Assembly (NCBI RefSeq): GCF_010731655.1
Contig: NZ_AP022619.1
Coordinates: 1,426,001 to 1,490,000 of the forward strand
DNA from: Mycobacterium paraseoulense
GTDB taxonomy: Bacteria > Actinomycetota > Actinomycetes > Mycobacteriales > Mycobacteriaceae
DNA: 64,000 bases
Direction: 5' to 3'
Part shown: positions 32,967-42,013 of the stretch, in pieces
Numbering within the stretch: position 1 is the first letter of the stretch
How the letters are laid out: each line of letters opens with the position of its first letter
The notes under the pieces: generated by a model
What the model saw: the letters and a program-made list of their open reading frames with translations, nothing else
Told to the model about the DNA's origin: nothing
Database searches by the model: none
Made by a program: the position numbers and the translations under genes

Positions 32967-34157
32967 ATGTTGCAGACGGTGGCGATCCGCGGATATCGCT
33001 CGCTGCGCGAGGTGATCCTGCCGCTGGGTCGGCTGTCGGTGGTCACCGGCGCCAACGGCGCCGGGAAGTCGTCGCTGTACCGCGCATTGCGGCTGCTCGC
33101 CGATTGCGGGCGCGGCGAGGTGATCGCCTCGCTCGCCCGCGAAGGGGGTCTGCAGTCCGCGCTGTGGGCCGGACCCGAGCAACTCACGGGCGCCCGCCGG
33201 ACCGGGAAGGCCGAGGGCACCGTGCGCACCCGTCCGGTTTCCCTTGAATTGGGTTTTGCCGCGAGCGATTTCGGCTACCTCGTGGACCTGGGGATGCCGG
33301 TGTCAGCGGGGCGAGCCGACTCGTTCTTCGCCCGCGATCCAGAGATCAAGCGCGAGGCGTTGTTCGCCGGCCCGGTGTTGCGAACCGGCACGACGCTGGT
33401 GCGCCGCGCCGCCGGCTTCGTCGAGGTCAGCGCCGACACCGGCCGCGGATTCGACGAGCTGTCCCGGTCGCTGCCGTTGTACCGCAGCGTGTTGGCCGAG
33501 TACGCCCACCCGCGTGCGCATCCCGAACTCGCCGCCGTGCGCGAGCGGCTGCGCGGGTGGCGGTTTTACGACGGCTTCCGGGTGGATGCGGACGCGCCCG
33601 CCCGCCACCCCCAAGTGGGAACGCGCACCCCGGTGCTCGCCGACGACGGCAGCAACCTGGCCGCCGCGATCCAGACGATCATCGAGGCGGGCATGGACGG
33701 CCTGGGAGACGCGGTCGCCGAGGCCTTCGATGGCGCCACGCTCTCGGTCGCCGTTCACGACGGGCTGTTCGACCTGCAGCTGCGGCAGCGCGGCATGCTG
33801 CGTCCGCTGCGCTCGGCCGAATTGTCCGACGGCACATTGCGATTCCTGCTGTGGGCCGCCGCGTTGTCGAGCCCGCAGGTGCCGTCGCTGATGGTGCTCA
33901 ACGAGCCGGAGACGTCGCTGCACCCGGAGTTGGTGCGTCCGCTCGCGGGGCTGATCCGGGCCGCCGCCGCGCGGACGCAGGTCTTGGTCGTCACGCATTC
34001 GGGCGCCCTGCTCGAATTCCTCGACACCGTGCCGGTGGCCGAGGCCGAGGCTTTCGACGGAGCCGTCGAGATCGAGCTGTACAAGGAGTGGGGCGAGACG
34101 CGGGTCGCCGGTCAGGGCCTGCTGAGCACGCCCCCGTGGGACTGGGGCAAGCGCTAG
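32967..34157 (+). CDS. AAA-family ATPase (RecF/OLD/SMC-like, AAA_21 type)
   Basis: 396 residues. Walker A is GANGAGKSSLYRAL (31-44), after the typical beta hairpin IRGYRSLREVILPLGRL. The ABC-like signature region is LSDGTLRFLLWAAAL, and Walker B is LMVLNEPETSLHPELV, followed by VVTHSGALLEFL. These ATPases occur alone or with nucleases in DNA repair or defence. No nuclease partner is adjacent: only the antiporter upstream and an IS immediately downstream. The TAG stop is inside the GCTAGC target duplication of IS copy B. Confidence 0.88.
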   Translation: MLQTVAIRGYRSLREVILPLGRLSVVTGANGAGKSSLYRALRLLADCGRGEVIASLAREGGLQSALWAGPEQLTGARRTGKAEGTVRTRPVSLELGFAASDFGYLVDLGMPVSAGRADSFFARDPEIKREALFAGPVLRTGTTLVRRAAGFVEVSADTGRGFDELSRSLPLYRSVLAEYAHPRAHPELAAVRERLRGWRFYDGFRVDADAPARHPQVGTRTPVLADDGSNLAAAIQTIIEAGMDGLGDAVAEAFDGATLSVAVHDGLFDLQLRQRGMLRPLRSAELSDGTLRFLLWAAALSSPQVPSLMVLNEPETSLHPELVRPLAGLIRAAAARTQVLVVTHSGALLEFLDTVPVAEAEAFDGAVEIELYKEWGETRVAGQGLLSTPPWDWGKR

Positions 34158-34158
34158 C

Positions 34159-35235
34159 TGTACTCGGCCACGAGGTTGGTAGCAGGCGTGTCGGCTTGAT
34201 GTGAGGAGAACCCCCGGGTGGGGTGTGGCTTGTCGAAGGCCCATACCTGCTCCGGAGGTTCTCGTGTCCCACCGTAATGCCCGCACGACGTTTCATGGTC
34301 GACTGCTCATCGTCGAACGTCACCAAAGCGGATGGAAGCAAGCCCAGATCGCTGAGGCGATGGGAATCTCCCGCAAGTGTGTCCACACCTGGATCAGCCG
34401 TTATGCCGCTGAGGGATCAGTCGGGCTGTTTGATCGGTCCTCGCGTCCGCACTGCTCACCCCGGCGCACACCGGCGGCTGTTGAGCAGCAGGTCCTGGCG
34501 GCACGCCGTGAGCATCGGCGTGGCCCGGATTGGCTGGGTCCAGAATTGGGAGTGCCGGCCCGCACGGTCGGACGCATCTTGCGCCGCCACGGCCAGCCCT
34601 ACCTGCGTGACTGTGATCCGATGACGGGAGCGGTGATCAAGGCCGCGAAGGCTACCGCGGTGCGCTACGAGCGAGACCGTCCCGGCGAATTGGTCCACGT
34701 CGATGTCAAGAAACTCAGCCGCATCCCCGACGGTGGTGGGTGGCGAGCTCATGGGCGCAGCGAAGAGGTCCGCGGCCGCGGCAACGGCTATGACTACGTG
34801 CACTCGATGGTCGATGACCACAGCCGACTCGCCTATTCCGAGATCCTGCCCGACGAGAAAGGTCCAACGTGTGCGGGCTTCATCGAGCGGGCCGCTGACT
34901 ATTTTGTGGCGCAAGGCATTTCACGCATCGAACGCATCATCACCGACAACCATCTCAGCTATCGTCGGTCAGCTGCTGTGGCAGCCGTTATTGCCCAGCT
35001 CAGCACCAGGCATCTGTTCATCAAACCGCACTGCCCCTGGCAGAACGGCAAGGTAGAGAGATTCAACCGCACCCTGCAAACCGAGTGGTGCTACCGCAGA
35101 GTTTTTACCTCCAACGCCGAGCGGGCAAACGCCCTTGCCCCATGGCTCGAGTTCTACAACACTCAACGACGCCACAGCGCACTCGACGGACTACCACCCA
35201 TCAGCCGACTGTGACCAACCTCGTGGCCGAGTACA
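34159..35235 (+). mobile_element. IS481-family insertion sequence, copy B
   Basis: 1077 bp, the same length as copy A but in the opposite orientation, with the same 22-bp terminal inverted repeats (34159-34180 and 35214-35235). The 6-bp target duplication is GCTAGC at 34153-34158 and 35236-35241. The site again contains CTAG and the stop codon of the upstream gene. The two copies form a 14-kb inverted pair that could recombine and invert the interval between them. Confidence 0.95.
34264..35214 (+). CDS. IS481-family transposase (copy B)
   Basis: 316 residues from GTG 34264, with CCGGAGG upstream; protein identical to copy A. HTH plus DDE core with all catalytic acids. Its TGA stop forms the first base of the right terminal repeat. 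Confidence 0.95.
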   Translation: MSHRNARTTFHGRLLIVERHQSGWKQAQIAEAMGISRKCVHTWISRYAAEGSVGLFDRSSRPHCSPRRTPAAVEQQVLAARREHRRGPDWLGPELGVPARTVGRILRRHGQPYLRDCDPMTGAVIKAAKATAVRYERDRPGELVHVDVKKLSRIPDGGGWRAHGRSEEVRGRGNGYDYVHSMVDDHSRLAYSEILPDEKGPTCAGFIERAADYFVAQGISRIERIITDNHLSYRRSAAVAAVIAQLSTRHLFIKPHCPWQNGKVERFNRTLQTEWCYRRVFTSNAERANALAPWLEFYNTQRRHSALDGLPPISRL

Positions 35236-35483
35236 GCTAGCCTCGGCCGCCGCATCCCGTGTGCATCGTCGGCGGCGCCGCGCGGCGTGTCGCCGCCCTG
35301 GGCGCACACCCGAAGCCCTCAGCGCACGATGAAACTTGCCCGCTAGGCAATATTGCCGCATCGACAGGCCCGAAGGCCCCGAGAGCGAGCGATCGTTGCC
35401 CGTTCGGCGGAATTCATGGACTGTTCAGGCCGGCGTCAGGTCCCCATTGTTGAGTGCACACGCGCGCCGCGTGTCCTCACGTT

Positions 35484-36623
35484 ATGCGCGTTGTACAGGT
35501 CGCCAACTTCTATGGCCCTCGCTCGGGCGGCCTTCGCACCGCGGTGGACCGGCTGGGCGCCGAATACTGCGCCAGCGGGCACGAGGTGTTCCTGATCGTT
35601 CCCGGTCAGCGCGCCGAGCGCAGCCAGCTGCGCACCGGCGTCGTGCGAATCACCTTGCCGGCGCGGCTGATTCCCCTCACCGGCGGCTATCGCGCGGTAT
35701 TGCCCGGGCCGGTCAAGGCGCTGCTAGCGGCTTTGCGGCCCGACGCGTTGGAGGTCTCCGACCGGCTCACGCTGCGGTCACTCGGCCGGTGGGGCCACGA
35801 CCATGGCGCCACAACTGTCATGATTTCCCACGAGCGGCTGGATCGCCTTGTGGGACAAATACTTCCGCGCCGCGTCGCGGTCAAGTTCGCCGATCTCGCC
35901 AACGCGCGCACCGCTGCCGATTACGATACGGTGGTGTGCACCACCGGATTCGCGCGTGAGGAATTCGACCGCATCGGCGCGACGAATACCGTGACCGTCC
36001 CGCTGGGCGTGGATTTGCAAACCTTTCACCCGCGCCGGCACTCGTATCTGGTGCGGCGGCGCTGGGCCTCGCCGACGCAGCTGCTGGTGGTCCATTGCGG
36101 GCGGCTGTCGGTGGAAAAGCGCGTCGACCGCAGCATCGACGCGATCGGCGAGTTGCGCCACGCCGGCGTCGACGCCCGGCTCGTCGTCGTAGGCGAGGGG
36201 CCGTTGCGGTCCAGGCTGGAGCGGCAGGCCGCCCGGCTGCCGGTGGACTTCACCGGTTTCGTCTCCGATCGGCACACGGTTGCCGGGCTGCTGGCCTCGG
36301 CCGACGTGACGCTGGCTCCCGGGCCGCACGAGACATTCGGGCTGGCCGCGCTGGAGTCGCTGGCTTGCGGGACTCCGGCGGTCGTCTCGCGGACCTCGGC
36401 GCTGACCGAGATCATCACGCCGGACAGCGGCGCGTCGGCCGACAACCACCCCGCCGCGATCGCGCGGGCGGTCCGCGCGGTCACCAGCCGGCCAGAGCAC
36501 CACCGCCGCATCTCCGCGCGTCGTCGCGCCGAGGACTTCACCTGGCACCGGGCGGCGAAGGGCATGCTGGCCTCGTTGGGGGCGCCGGCGCTGGACCTGG
36601 GCGACGCCGAACACACCGCGTAG
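35484..36623 (+). CDS. mgtA: GT4-family alpha-mannosyltransferase (MgtA-like)
   Basis: 379 residues from ATG 35484. GT-B fold: N-terminal VVQVANFYGPRSGGLRTAVD and a C-terminal nucleotide-sugar site with VVHCGRLSVEKRVDRSI, VVVGEGPLR, FTGFVSDRHTVAGLLA, and PGPHETFGLAALESLACGTP (the Ex7E motif). Very close to M. tuberculosis MgtA (Rv0557, once PimB), a GDP-mannose-dependent enzyme that builds mannosylated glycolipids. The 248 bp between the IS and this gene hold no gene I can support. Confidence 0.9.
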   Translation: MRVVQVANFYGPRSGGLRTAVDRLGAEYCASGHEVFLIVPGQRAERSQLRTGVVRITLPARLIPLTGGYRAVLPGPVKALLAALRPDALEVSDRLTLRSLGRWGHDHGATTVMISHERLDRLVGQILPRRVAVKFADLANARTAADYDTVVCTTGFAREEFDRIGATNTVTVPLGVDLQTFHPRRHSYLVRRRWASPTQLLVVHCGRLSVEKRVDRSIDAIGELRHAGVDARLVVVGEGPLRSRLERQAARLPVDFTGFVSDRHTVAGLLASADVTLAPGPHETFGLAALESLACGTPAVVSRTSALTEIITPDSGASADNHPAAIARAVRAVTSRPEHHRRISARRRAEDFTWHRAAKGMLASLGAPALDLGDAEHTA

Positions 36624-36674
36624 GTGTACCAAGCGGCGGAGTATCGCTATTGCTCAGACCCGACGCACGTCAGT

Positions 36675-37148
36675 TTATGGCCCCCAAATAAGGAGATCCT
36701 CCATACCGTTGTTCATCGTTACCGTGTTCGGCGGTGGGCCCGTCACATCGAAGTGGATCTTGCCGGTCGACTGTGCGCCTTGGGGAATGGTGGCCCCACT
36801 GATGTTGGTGGGGCTCGCGACATACCACAGCACCCGGTAGGCGGCTTCGTTCGGGGCAACGGCGTTGAATTGCGAAATGGCCGGGGTGACGCTGCCCCGG
36901 AGTGCCCTGACAGTGGCAGTGGCTTCCCACAATTGGCCGGTCGGTTGGTAACCCGGCGTCGGGTCGGTGCTGAGTCTGAGTTCGCTGACCTTCCAGCTGA
37001 GGAGGACTTGGCCGACGCTGTCATCCATCGTCAGCTCGCTGCCAAGTTTGCCGACGATGGGGTAGGCGGTCGCCGCGACCGGTGTTGCGACTACCATTGC
37101 AGCGGCGACGGCCGCTAGCGCCGTCACCAGCATCTTTGTGATCTTCAC
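36675..37148 (-). CDS. mpt63: MPT63-family immunogenic secreted protein
   Basis: 157 residues from GTG 37148, with a signal peptide (MKITKMLVTALAAVAAAMVV..., cleavage before AYPIVGKLG). The mature beta-sandwich matches MPT63/MPB63 (DUF1942): KLGSELTMDDSVGQVLLSWK, GQLWEATATVRALRGSVTPA, SGATIPQGAQSTGKIHFDVT, MNNGMEDLLIW. Function unknown; a major secreted antigen in pathogenic mycobacteria. The 200 bp upstream are AT-rich and presumably contain its promoter. Confidence 0.93.
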   Translation of the reverse strand: MKITKMLVTALAAVAAAMVVATPVAATAYPIVGKLGSELTMDDSVGQVLLSWKVSELRLSTDPTPGYQPTGQLWEATATVRALRGSVTPAISQFNAVAPNEAAYRVLWYVASPTNISGATIPQGAQSTGKIHFDVTGPPPNTVTMNNGMEDLLIWGP

Positions 37149-37351
37149 GGGTGCTTCTCCCTACTCGTTTGAGCAACGAATTTATTCGTGGCCAATCGAC
37201 TCCAGAAACTTGATCGTGTCCACCGCGGCGCCTTCCCCAATAGAGCCATTTGGCCTCAACCGTCTTAAAACCCAGATTGGCCAATTGGTTAGCGCATTAT
37301 TTGCGGGCCCTGAATCTTGGAGAAGAATTGTCAGGGCAATCGCCACGGTGA

Positions 37352-38677
37352 TTACGGCAACGGCAGCGGCGGATGGCTGGTTCTTCGACCACGCAGCCGG
37401 ACCAGGCCTTCCACGCCCACCGCGCCTAGCAGGAAGCCGCCGAGAACCCACAGCTGGCCGGGCATCTTCGTGGCGGTGTATGTCGTCATCGCACCGAGGG
37501 CGCCCAGGCAGCAGGCCGCGCCGAGGACCGCCAGCAGTTTGGTGGTGCGGGAGACCCGAAACCGCAGCACGGCAAGGTTGACGGCGGCGAAGATCAGCAG
37601 GAATCCGGCCGACCCCATCAGGCTGATGCCCTCGATCTGCACGGCGTTGACCACCACCAGCGTCCCCGCCGTCGTGAAGAGCAGCCCGCCGATCGGCCGA
37701 TCCCACACGGGCTTGGCCAGCCCGGGCGGCAGTTCGCCGTTGCGGGCCATCAGGTAGGTGAACTTCCCTGTGCCGTACAGGGTTGCGTTGATCGCGCTCG
37801 CGGTGGAGATCACGGCGGCGATGCCGATCAGAATGAAACCGGCCGACCCCAGAAACGGACGCGCAGCGGCGGCCAGCGCGTAGTCGCGGTCGCGGTCGAT
37901 CTGCACGACACTGAGGTTTCCGACGGCGACGAAAGCGACCAGGACGTACAGGAGGATCACCACGCCGATCGAGATCAGGTACGCCAGCGGCAGGCTGCGC
38001 CGCGGATCACGCGCGTCCTCGGCCGCGTTGGCTATCAGCTCAAAGCCCTCATATCCCAGGAAGATCAACCCGCCGGCGTAGACGATCACACCAATCGACG
38101 GGTAGTGGGCCGGCGAAACGCGGTCGCCGTGTACAAAGGCCAGCCCCGCGACGCAAAAGAGCAGCAGGATCGCAAGCTTGCCGTAGACCAGGATGGCTTC
38201 GGTGCGCCCGACGATGCGCGCGCCGGCGAGATTCAGCGCCATGAATGCCAGCACGACGCCGCTGGCCAGGACGCGGCGCCACGGACCATTGGGATCGGCG
38301 CCCAGCAACGCTGCGCCGTAGCTGCCGAACGCGACGGCGTAGAGGCCCAGCATCACGAAATAACTGAGCCACAACAGCACATTCAATGGCCCGCCGATGG
38401 CGGTGCCGAAGCACTTGTCCAGAAAGAACGCGGTGCCGCCGCGGCTGCGGATGCGCACGGACAGCAGCGCATACGACCGCCCGGTGAGCGCCGAGATCAC
38501 CCCACCGGCGACGAATGAGAGGTAGGCGCCGGCGCCGGCAATCTGCACGGTCAGGCCCAGAACCGAGAAAATGCCGCCGCCGACCATGCCGCCGATACCG
38601 ATGGACACCAGCGCGGCAACCCCAAGTTCACCGGACGGGCGATGGGCGCTTGCCTCATCGTGCGTTTCGGGCGGCAT
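37352..38677 (-). CDS. APC-superfamily amino acid permease
   Basis: 441 residues with about 12 transmembrane helices. The first helix has the discontinuous GIGGMVGGGIFSVLG motif of APC transporters, and TM6 shows YEGFELIANAAEDARDPRRSLP. Substrate not evident. The C-terminus ends in a short basic/proline tail (RLRGRRTSHPPLPLP); a different minus frame stays open to 37182 past this stop and could reflect a frameshifted end. Confidence 0.88.
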   Translation of the reverse strand: MPPETHDEASAHRPSGELGVAALVSIGIGGMVGGGIFSVLGLTVQIAGAGAYLSFVAGGVISALTGRSYALLSVRIRSRGGTAFFLDKCFGTAIGGPLNVLLWLSYFVMLGLYAVAFGSYGAALLGADPNGPWRRVLASGVVLAFMALNLAGARIVGRTEAILVYGKLAILLLFCVAGLAFVHGDRVSPAHYPSIGVIVYAGGLIFLGYEGFELIANAAEDARDPRRSLPLAYLISIGVVILLYVLVAFVAVGNLSVVQIDRDRDYALAAAARPFLGSAGFILIGIAAVISTASAINATLYGTGKFTYLMARNGELPPGLAKPVWDRPIGGLLFTTAGTLVVVNAVQIEGISLMGSAGFLLIFAAVNLAVLRFRVSRTTKLLAVLGAACCLGALGAMTTYTATKMPGQLWVLGGFLLGAVGVEGLVRLRGRRTSHPPLPLP

Positions 38678-38747
38678 CCGCCAACGATAAGACGGTCATT
38701 GCCGAAACCGGCGAGAAAGTCACGGCACCGCGCGGCCACCGCCGCGA

Positions 38748-39197
38748 TCAATGCCCTTCCGGGACGGGGGGCGGGGCGCTGCGCCGCGGCTTCCAGCCGA
38801 CGTAGGTCAGGTAGAGCCCGGCGGACGCGAGACACGCGAACAACACCCATATCGCGGCATACATACCCGAGCTGTACATCGCGTCGCCGGCAGCATCGTA
38901 GGCACGGGGAATGGTCAACAACAGCACGCCGCGTATCGCGAAAAACCAGCCCACGGCGGACACGATGATCGCCGCGAGGCTGCCCCAGTACTGGTGAAGC
39001 GCGATGATGAAGAGGCCGCCCATCAAGAGCATCGCGCCATAAAGCCACGCCCACATGGGATTTGCCTTGAACTCAGTGAACAGCGTCTGCATGTGGGAAC
39101 CGCGCACCGCGACCGTGATCGGCACGATCGTGAGAAACGGGCCGAGCACCCGGGCGAACATGCGGGTACGGGTCTGCGATTGCTCGGAGGTACTCAT
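38748..39197 (-). CDS. Four-helix hypothetical membrane protein
   Basis: 149 residues from ATG 39197. Four hydrophobic segments (VLGPFLTIVPITVAV, MWAWLYGAMLLMGGLFIIAL, LAAIIVSAVGWFFAIRGVLL, GMYAAIWVLFACLASAGLYL) and a short cytoplasmic tail GWKPRRSAPP. No family recognised. It is on the same strand as, and 70 bp upstream of, the permease gene. Confidence 0.75.
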   Translation of the reverse strand: MSTSEQSQTRTRMFARVLGPFLTIVPITVAVRGSHMQTLFTEFKANPMWAWLYGAMLLMGGLFIIALHQYWGSLAAIIVSAVGWFFAIRGVLLLTIPRAYDAAGDAMYSSGMYAAIWVLFACLASAGLYLTYVGWKPRRSAPPPVPEGH

Positions 39198-39373
39198 CGC
39201 CGGTGATGTCCTTAAAAGTCGGAGGCTGCCCAGGATCCGGGCCGACGACCGCGAGGCCCAGGGTTGCTCCATCTGCCCTACTACCCATCAGGACGCTACG
39301 CCACCGCTTTGCTGAGGGTGCCGCTTTTCGGGCGGCCGCTAGGCTCGCGACAGACCATCAGGGAGGCGAATCG

Positions 39374-40228
39374 GTGACAGCCCGAGACCAGGTGTTGACC
39401 AGCGTGGCGGAGCTGGCCGATCTCATCGAGGCCGGCGACTCGGTGACCATCCTCGATGTCCGGTGGCGCCTCGACGAGCCGGACGGACACCCCGCCTACC
39501 TGCAGGGCCACCTACCGGGCGCCGTGTACGCCTCCCTCGAGGACGAACTCAGCGATCACACGATCGCCGGACGTGGTCGCCACCCGTTGCCGTCGGCAAG
39601 CGATGTGCAGGCCGCCGCCCGCCGGTGGGGAATCCGGCAGGGCTCGGCGGTGGTGGTTTACGACGACTGGAATCGGTCCGGTTCGGCGCGCGCGTGGTGG
39701 GTGTTGACGGCGGCCGGCCTCCCCAACGTCCGCATCCTGGACGGCGGCCTGGCCGCCTGGCGAGCGTCCGGGCGGAAGCTCGAAACCGGCCCAGTGACAC
39801 CGGAACCCGGGAACGTGGCCGTGCCGCACGACGACCTGTACGCCGGGAGCCTCCCTACCCTGACGGCCGAACAGGCGAGCGCCGGTGGCGTGACGCTGCT
39901 GGATGCGCGGGCGCCGGAACGCTTCCGCGGCGAGGTCGAACCGATCGATCCCGCCGCCGGTCACATCCCCGGCGCCAGCAACCTGCCCAGCACCGCCGTC
40001 CTGGCCACCGATGGCACATTTATCGGCGACGAAGCGCTGACCCAACTGCTCGCCGACCACGGGATCGAACGCGACGGCACGTTGGGCGCCTACTGCGGCT
40101 CGGGCGTGACGGCCAGCGTCACCGTCGCCGCGCTCGCGGCGCTGGGCTTAGACGCGGCGCTGTTTCCGGGTTCGTGGTCCGAGTGGTGTTCGGATCCGCG
40201 CCGCGCGGTCGCCCGCGGCCCCGAGTGA
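39374..40228 (+). CDS. sseB: Thiosulfate/3-mercaptopyruvate sulfurtransferase
   Basis: 284 residues from GTG 39374 (GGAGG seven bases upstream), the length of M. tuberculosis SseB (Rv2291). Two rhodanese domains: the N-terminal one (ILDVRWRLDEP, HLPGAVYASLEDEL) is inactive; the C-terminal one has the active-site loop YCGSGVTAS with Cys241. Transfers sulfane sulfur. Thematically linked to the sulfur genes at 17-25 kb but transcribed alone. Confidence 0.93.
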   Translation: MTARDQVLTSVAELADLIEAGDSVTILDVRWRLDEPDGHPAYLQGHLPGAVYASLEDELSDHTIAGRGRHPLPSASDVQAAARRWGIRQGSAVVVYDDWNRSGSARAWWVLTAAGLPNVRILDGGLAAWRASGRKLETGPVTPEPGNVAVPHDDLYAGSLPTLTAEQASAGGVTLLDARAPERFRGEVEPIDPAAGHIPGASNLPSTAVLATDGTFIGDEALTQLLADHGIERDGTLGAYCGSGVTASVTVAALAALGLDAALFPGSWSEWCSDPRRAVARGPE

Positions 40229-40232
40229 ACGA

Positions 40233-41114
40233 TCAGACCCCGGCCCAGCTCTGCAGGAAGGCCGCGGTTACCCGGGCCGCGTTGGCCGCCGCGATCCGCT
40301 TGTAGCAGAAGAACTGAAACGGAAAGCCCGGCAAGCGAAGCGGATCACCCGGCCCATCCGTGATGCCGCGGATGCCGAGGAAGGGAACACCGTGGGCATC
40401 GGCGACCGCCTGCGCGGCCGCGGTCTCCATGTCCGTCGCATCGAACGCCGGGTCCGCCGTCGAGACGATGTTCAGGTTGCTGATCAGGGCGCTTCGCACC
40501 CAACGGCCCGCCGCCTCCCGGAAGTTGCCGGTGTATCGGAACGACCGATCGGGCGCACTGCGCGGTTGGCAGCCGAAGACGTCGCCGCCGTTCGGGATGC
40601 AGGGGAACGCCACGCCGTTGTTGTTGTCCCAGCTGCAACCGTCGCCGCCCACCACGATTTGCGGCCGGCGCCGCAGATCGATCCGCCGGGCGACGCTTTC
40701 CAGTGCGACAGAAAGCGTTTCGGCCGTCGCCAACATGGTGGGATCAACCGGACGAAACGTGCTGCCGTTGTCCTGTGTCCACCGCGCCGGCACGGCCACA
40801 TCCGCGATCTTGGTCCGCGCCGCCCCACCGGCGACGCCCGAAAACACCACCGCGCCAATCTCGAAACGGGCGAGCGCGACCTCAGTGGTGTCGACCGCGT
40901 TCACCAGGCCGATGCCGGTCATCGCCATGATCACGTTCTTCCCGGCGATCGAGCCGAGATAGAAGTGCCGGCGGTCGACGATCACCACCGGGTCGGGATC
41001 GAGCGTGGTGTGTGACAGCACCGCGTCGGCTTCGGCCGGAAAGGCCGACAGCACCAACGTGCGCCCTTCGCCGTCACCCGCAACACCCACCGCACCAGTA
41101 AACGCCAGGAGCAC
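40233..41114 (-). CDS. Exported nucleoside phosphorylase/MTA-SAH nucleosidase-like protein
   Basis: About 293 residues; GTG 41114 gives a short hydrophobic N-terminus consistent with a signal sequence, though the start is uncertain. The PNP_UDP fold is visible: [45 protein letters not shown], and the C-terminal [21 protein letters not shown], which holds the Met-Glu ribose site of 5'-methylthioadenosine nucleosidases. Export of such a fold is unusual; substrate unknown. Resembles Rv2293c by recalled context. Confidence 0.75.
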   Translation of the reverse strand: MLLAFTGAVGVAGDGEGRTLVLSAFPAEADAVLSHTTLDPDPVVIVDRRHFYLGSIAGKNVIMAMTGIGLVNAVDTTEVALARFEIGAVVFSGVAGGAARTKIADVAVPARWTQDNGSTFRPVDPTMLATAETLSVALESVARRIDLRRRPQIVVGGDGCSWDNNNGVAFPCIPNGGDVFGCQPRSAPDRSFRYTGNFREAAGRWVRSALISNLNIVSTADPAFDATDMETAAAQAVADAHGVPFLGIRGITDGPGDPLRLPGFPFQFFCYKRIAAANAARVTAAFLQSWAGV

Positions 41115-41208
41115 CGCGGCTTCGCCGATTCCGGCCCTCCACGGGCACGCCAGCGGCTAATCTCAGCGGCGTTGCAGTCAAGGCGCGGCCCGACGAGGAG
41201 TCACGCTC

Positions 41209-42006
41209 ATGCTCGAAGTGCTCGAACGAACGCCCCGCGGCGAATCCCACAAGCCGCCGGTGCTATTCGTGCACGGTGCCTGGCATGGCGCCTGGTGTTG
41301 GGACGAGCATTTCCTGGACTTCTTCGCGGACAACGGCCACCGGGCGCTGGCGGTGAGCCTCCGGGGTCACGGAAACAGCCCGGCGCCCAGGTCGATGCGG
41401 CTCTGCTCGATCGCGGACTTCGTCGCCGACGTCGCCGCGGTTGCCGACGGCCTGCCCGAACGACCGGTGGTAGTCGGCCACTCCCTGGGCGGCTTCGTGG
41501 TGCAGAAATACCTCGAGTCGCACGGCGCCGCCGCCGCCGTACTGCTCGCCTCCGCGCCTCCGAGCGGCATCCTGGGATTCTTGGCGCGCAGGCTCAAGCG
41601 ACACCCGTGGTACACCGCCAGCGGCCTGGCCATGACCAGGTCGTTGCGCGGCGTCGGTGCCACACCGGAATTGGCCCGCGAAACGTTCTTCTCGCAGTCG
41701 CACTCGGAAGCCGACGTGGCGCGCTATGCCGCGGCACTGTGCGAGGAGTACGCCCTGAAGATCGCGATCGACATGCTATGGCTCCACCTGCCCAGGCCGC
41801 ACCTCGTCACCACCCCGCTGTTGGTGCTAGGAGCCGAAGACGACGTCTGCTTCACGGAGCAGGAAGTGCGGGCAACCGCCGCCGCCTACCACACCGACGC
41901 GGAGCTCTTCCCTAAGATGAGCCACGACATGATGCTCGACCCCGGGTGGCGTGCCGTCGCCGAACGAATCCACGCGTGGCTCGAAACATGTGTGCCCGCA
42001 AGTTGA
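41209..42006 (+). CDS. Alpha/beta hydrolase
   Basis: 265 residues. VLFVHGAWHGAWCWDEHFLD (oxyanion region), nucleophile VVGHSLGGFV, acid in LGAEDDVCF and base in MSHDMML. Resembles lysophospholipase/esterase-type hydrolases. First gene of a plus-strand run 41209-44396 with 7 bp and then overlapping junctions. Confidence 0.9.
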   Translation: MLEVLERTPRGESHKPPVLFVHGAWHGAWCWDEHFLDFFADNGHRALAVSLRGHGNSPAPRSMRLCSIADFVADVAAVADGLPERPVVVGHSLGGFVVQKYLESHGAAAAVLLASAPPSGILGFLARRLKRHPWYTASGLAMTRSLRGVGATPELARETFFSQSHSEADVARYAAALCEEYALKIAIDMLWLHLPRPHLVTTPLLVLGAEDDVCFTEQEVRATAAAYHTDAELFPKMSHDMMLDPGWRAVAERIHAWLETCVPAS

Positions 42007-42013
42007 CTGCGCA

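Noticed and set aside
35346..35357. 12-bp palindrome GGCAATATTGCC between IS copy B and mgtA
   Set aside because: Isolated, far from both flanking starts and without supporting context; noted only as a possible site.
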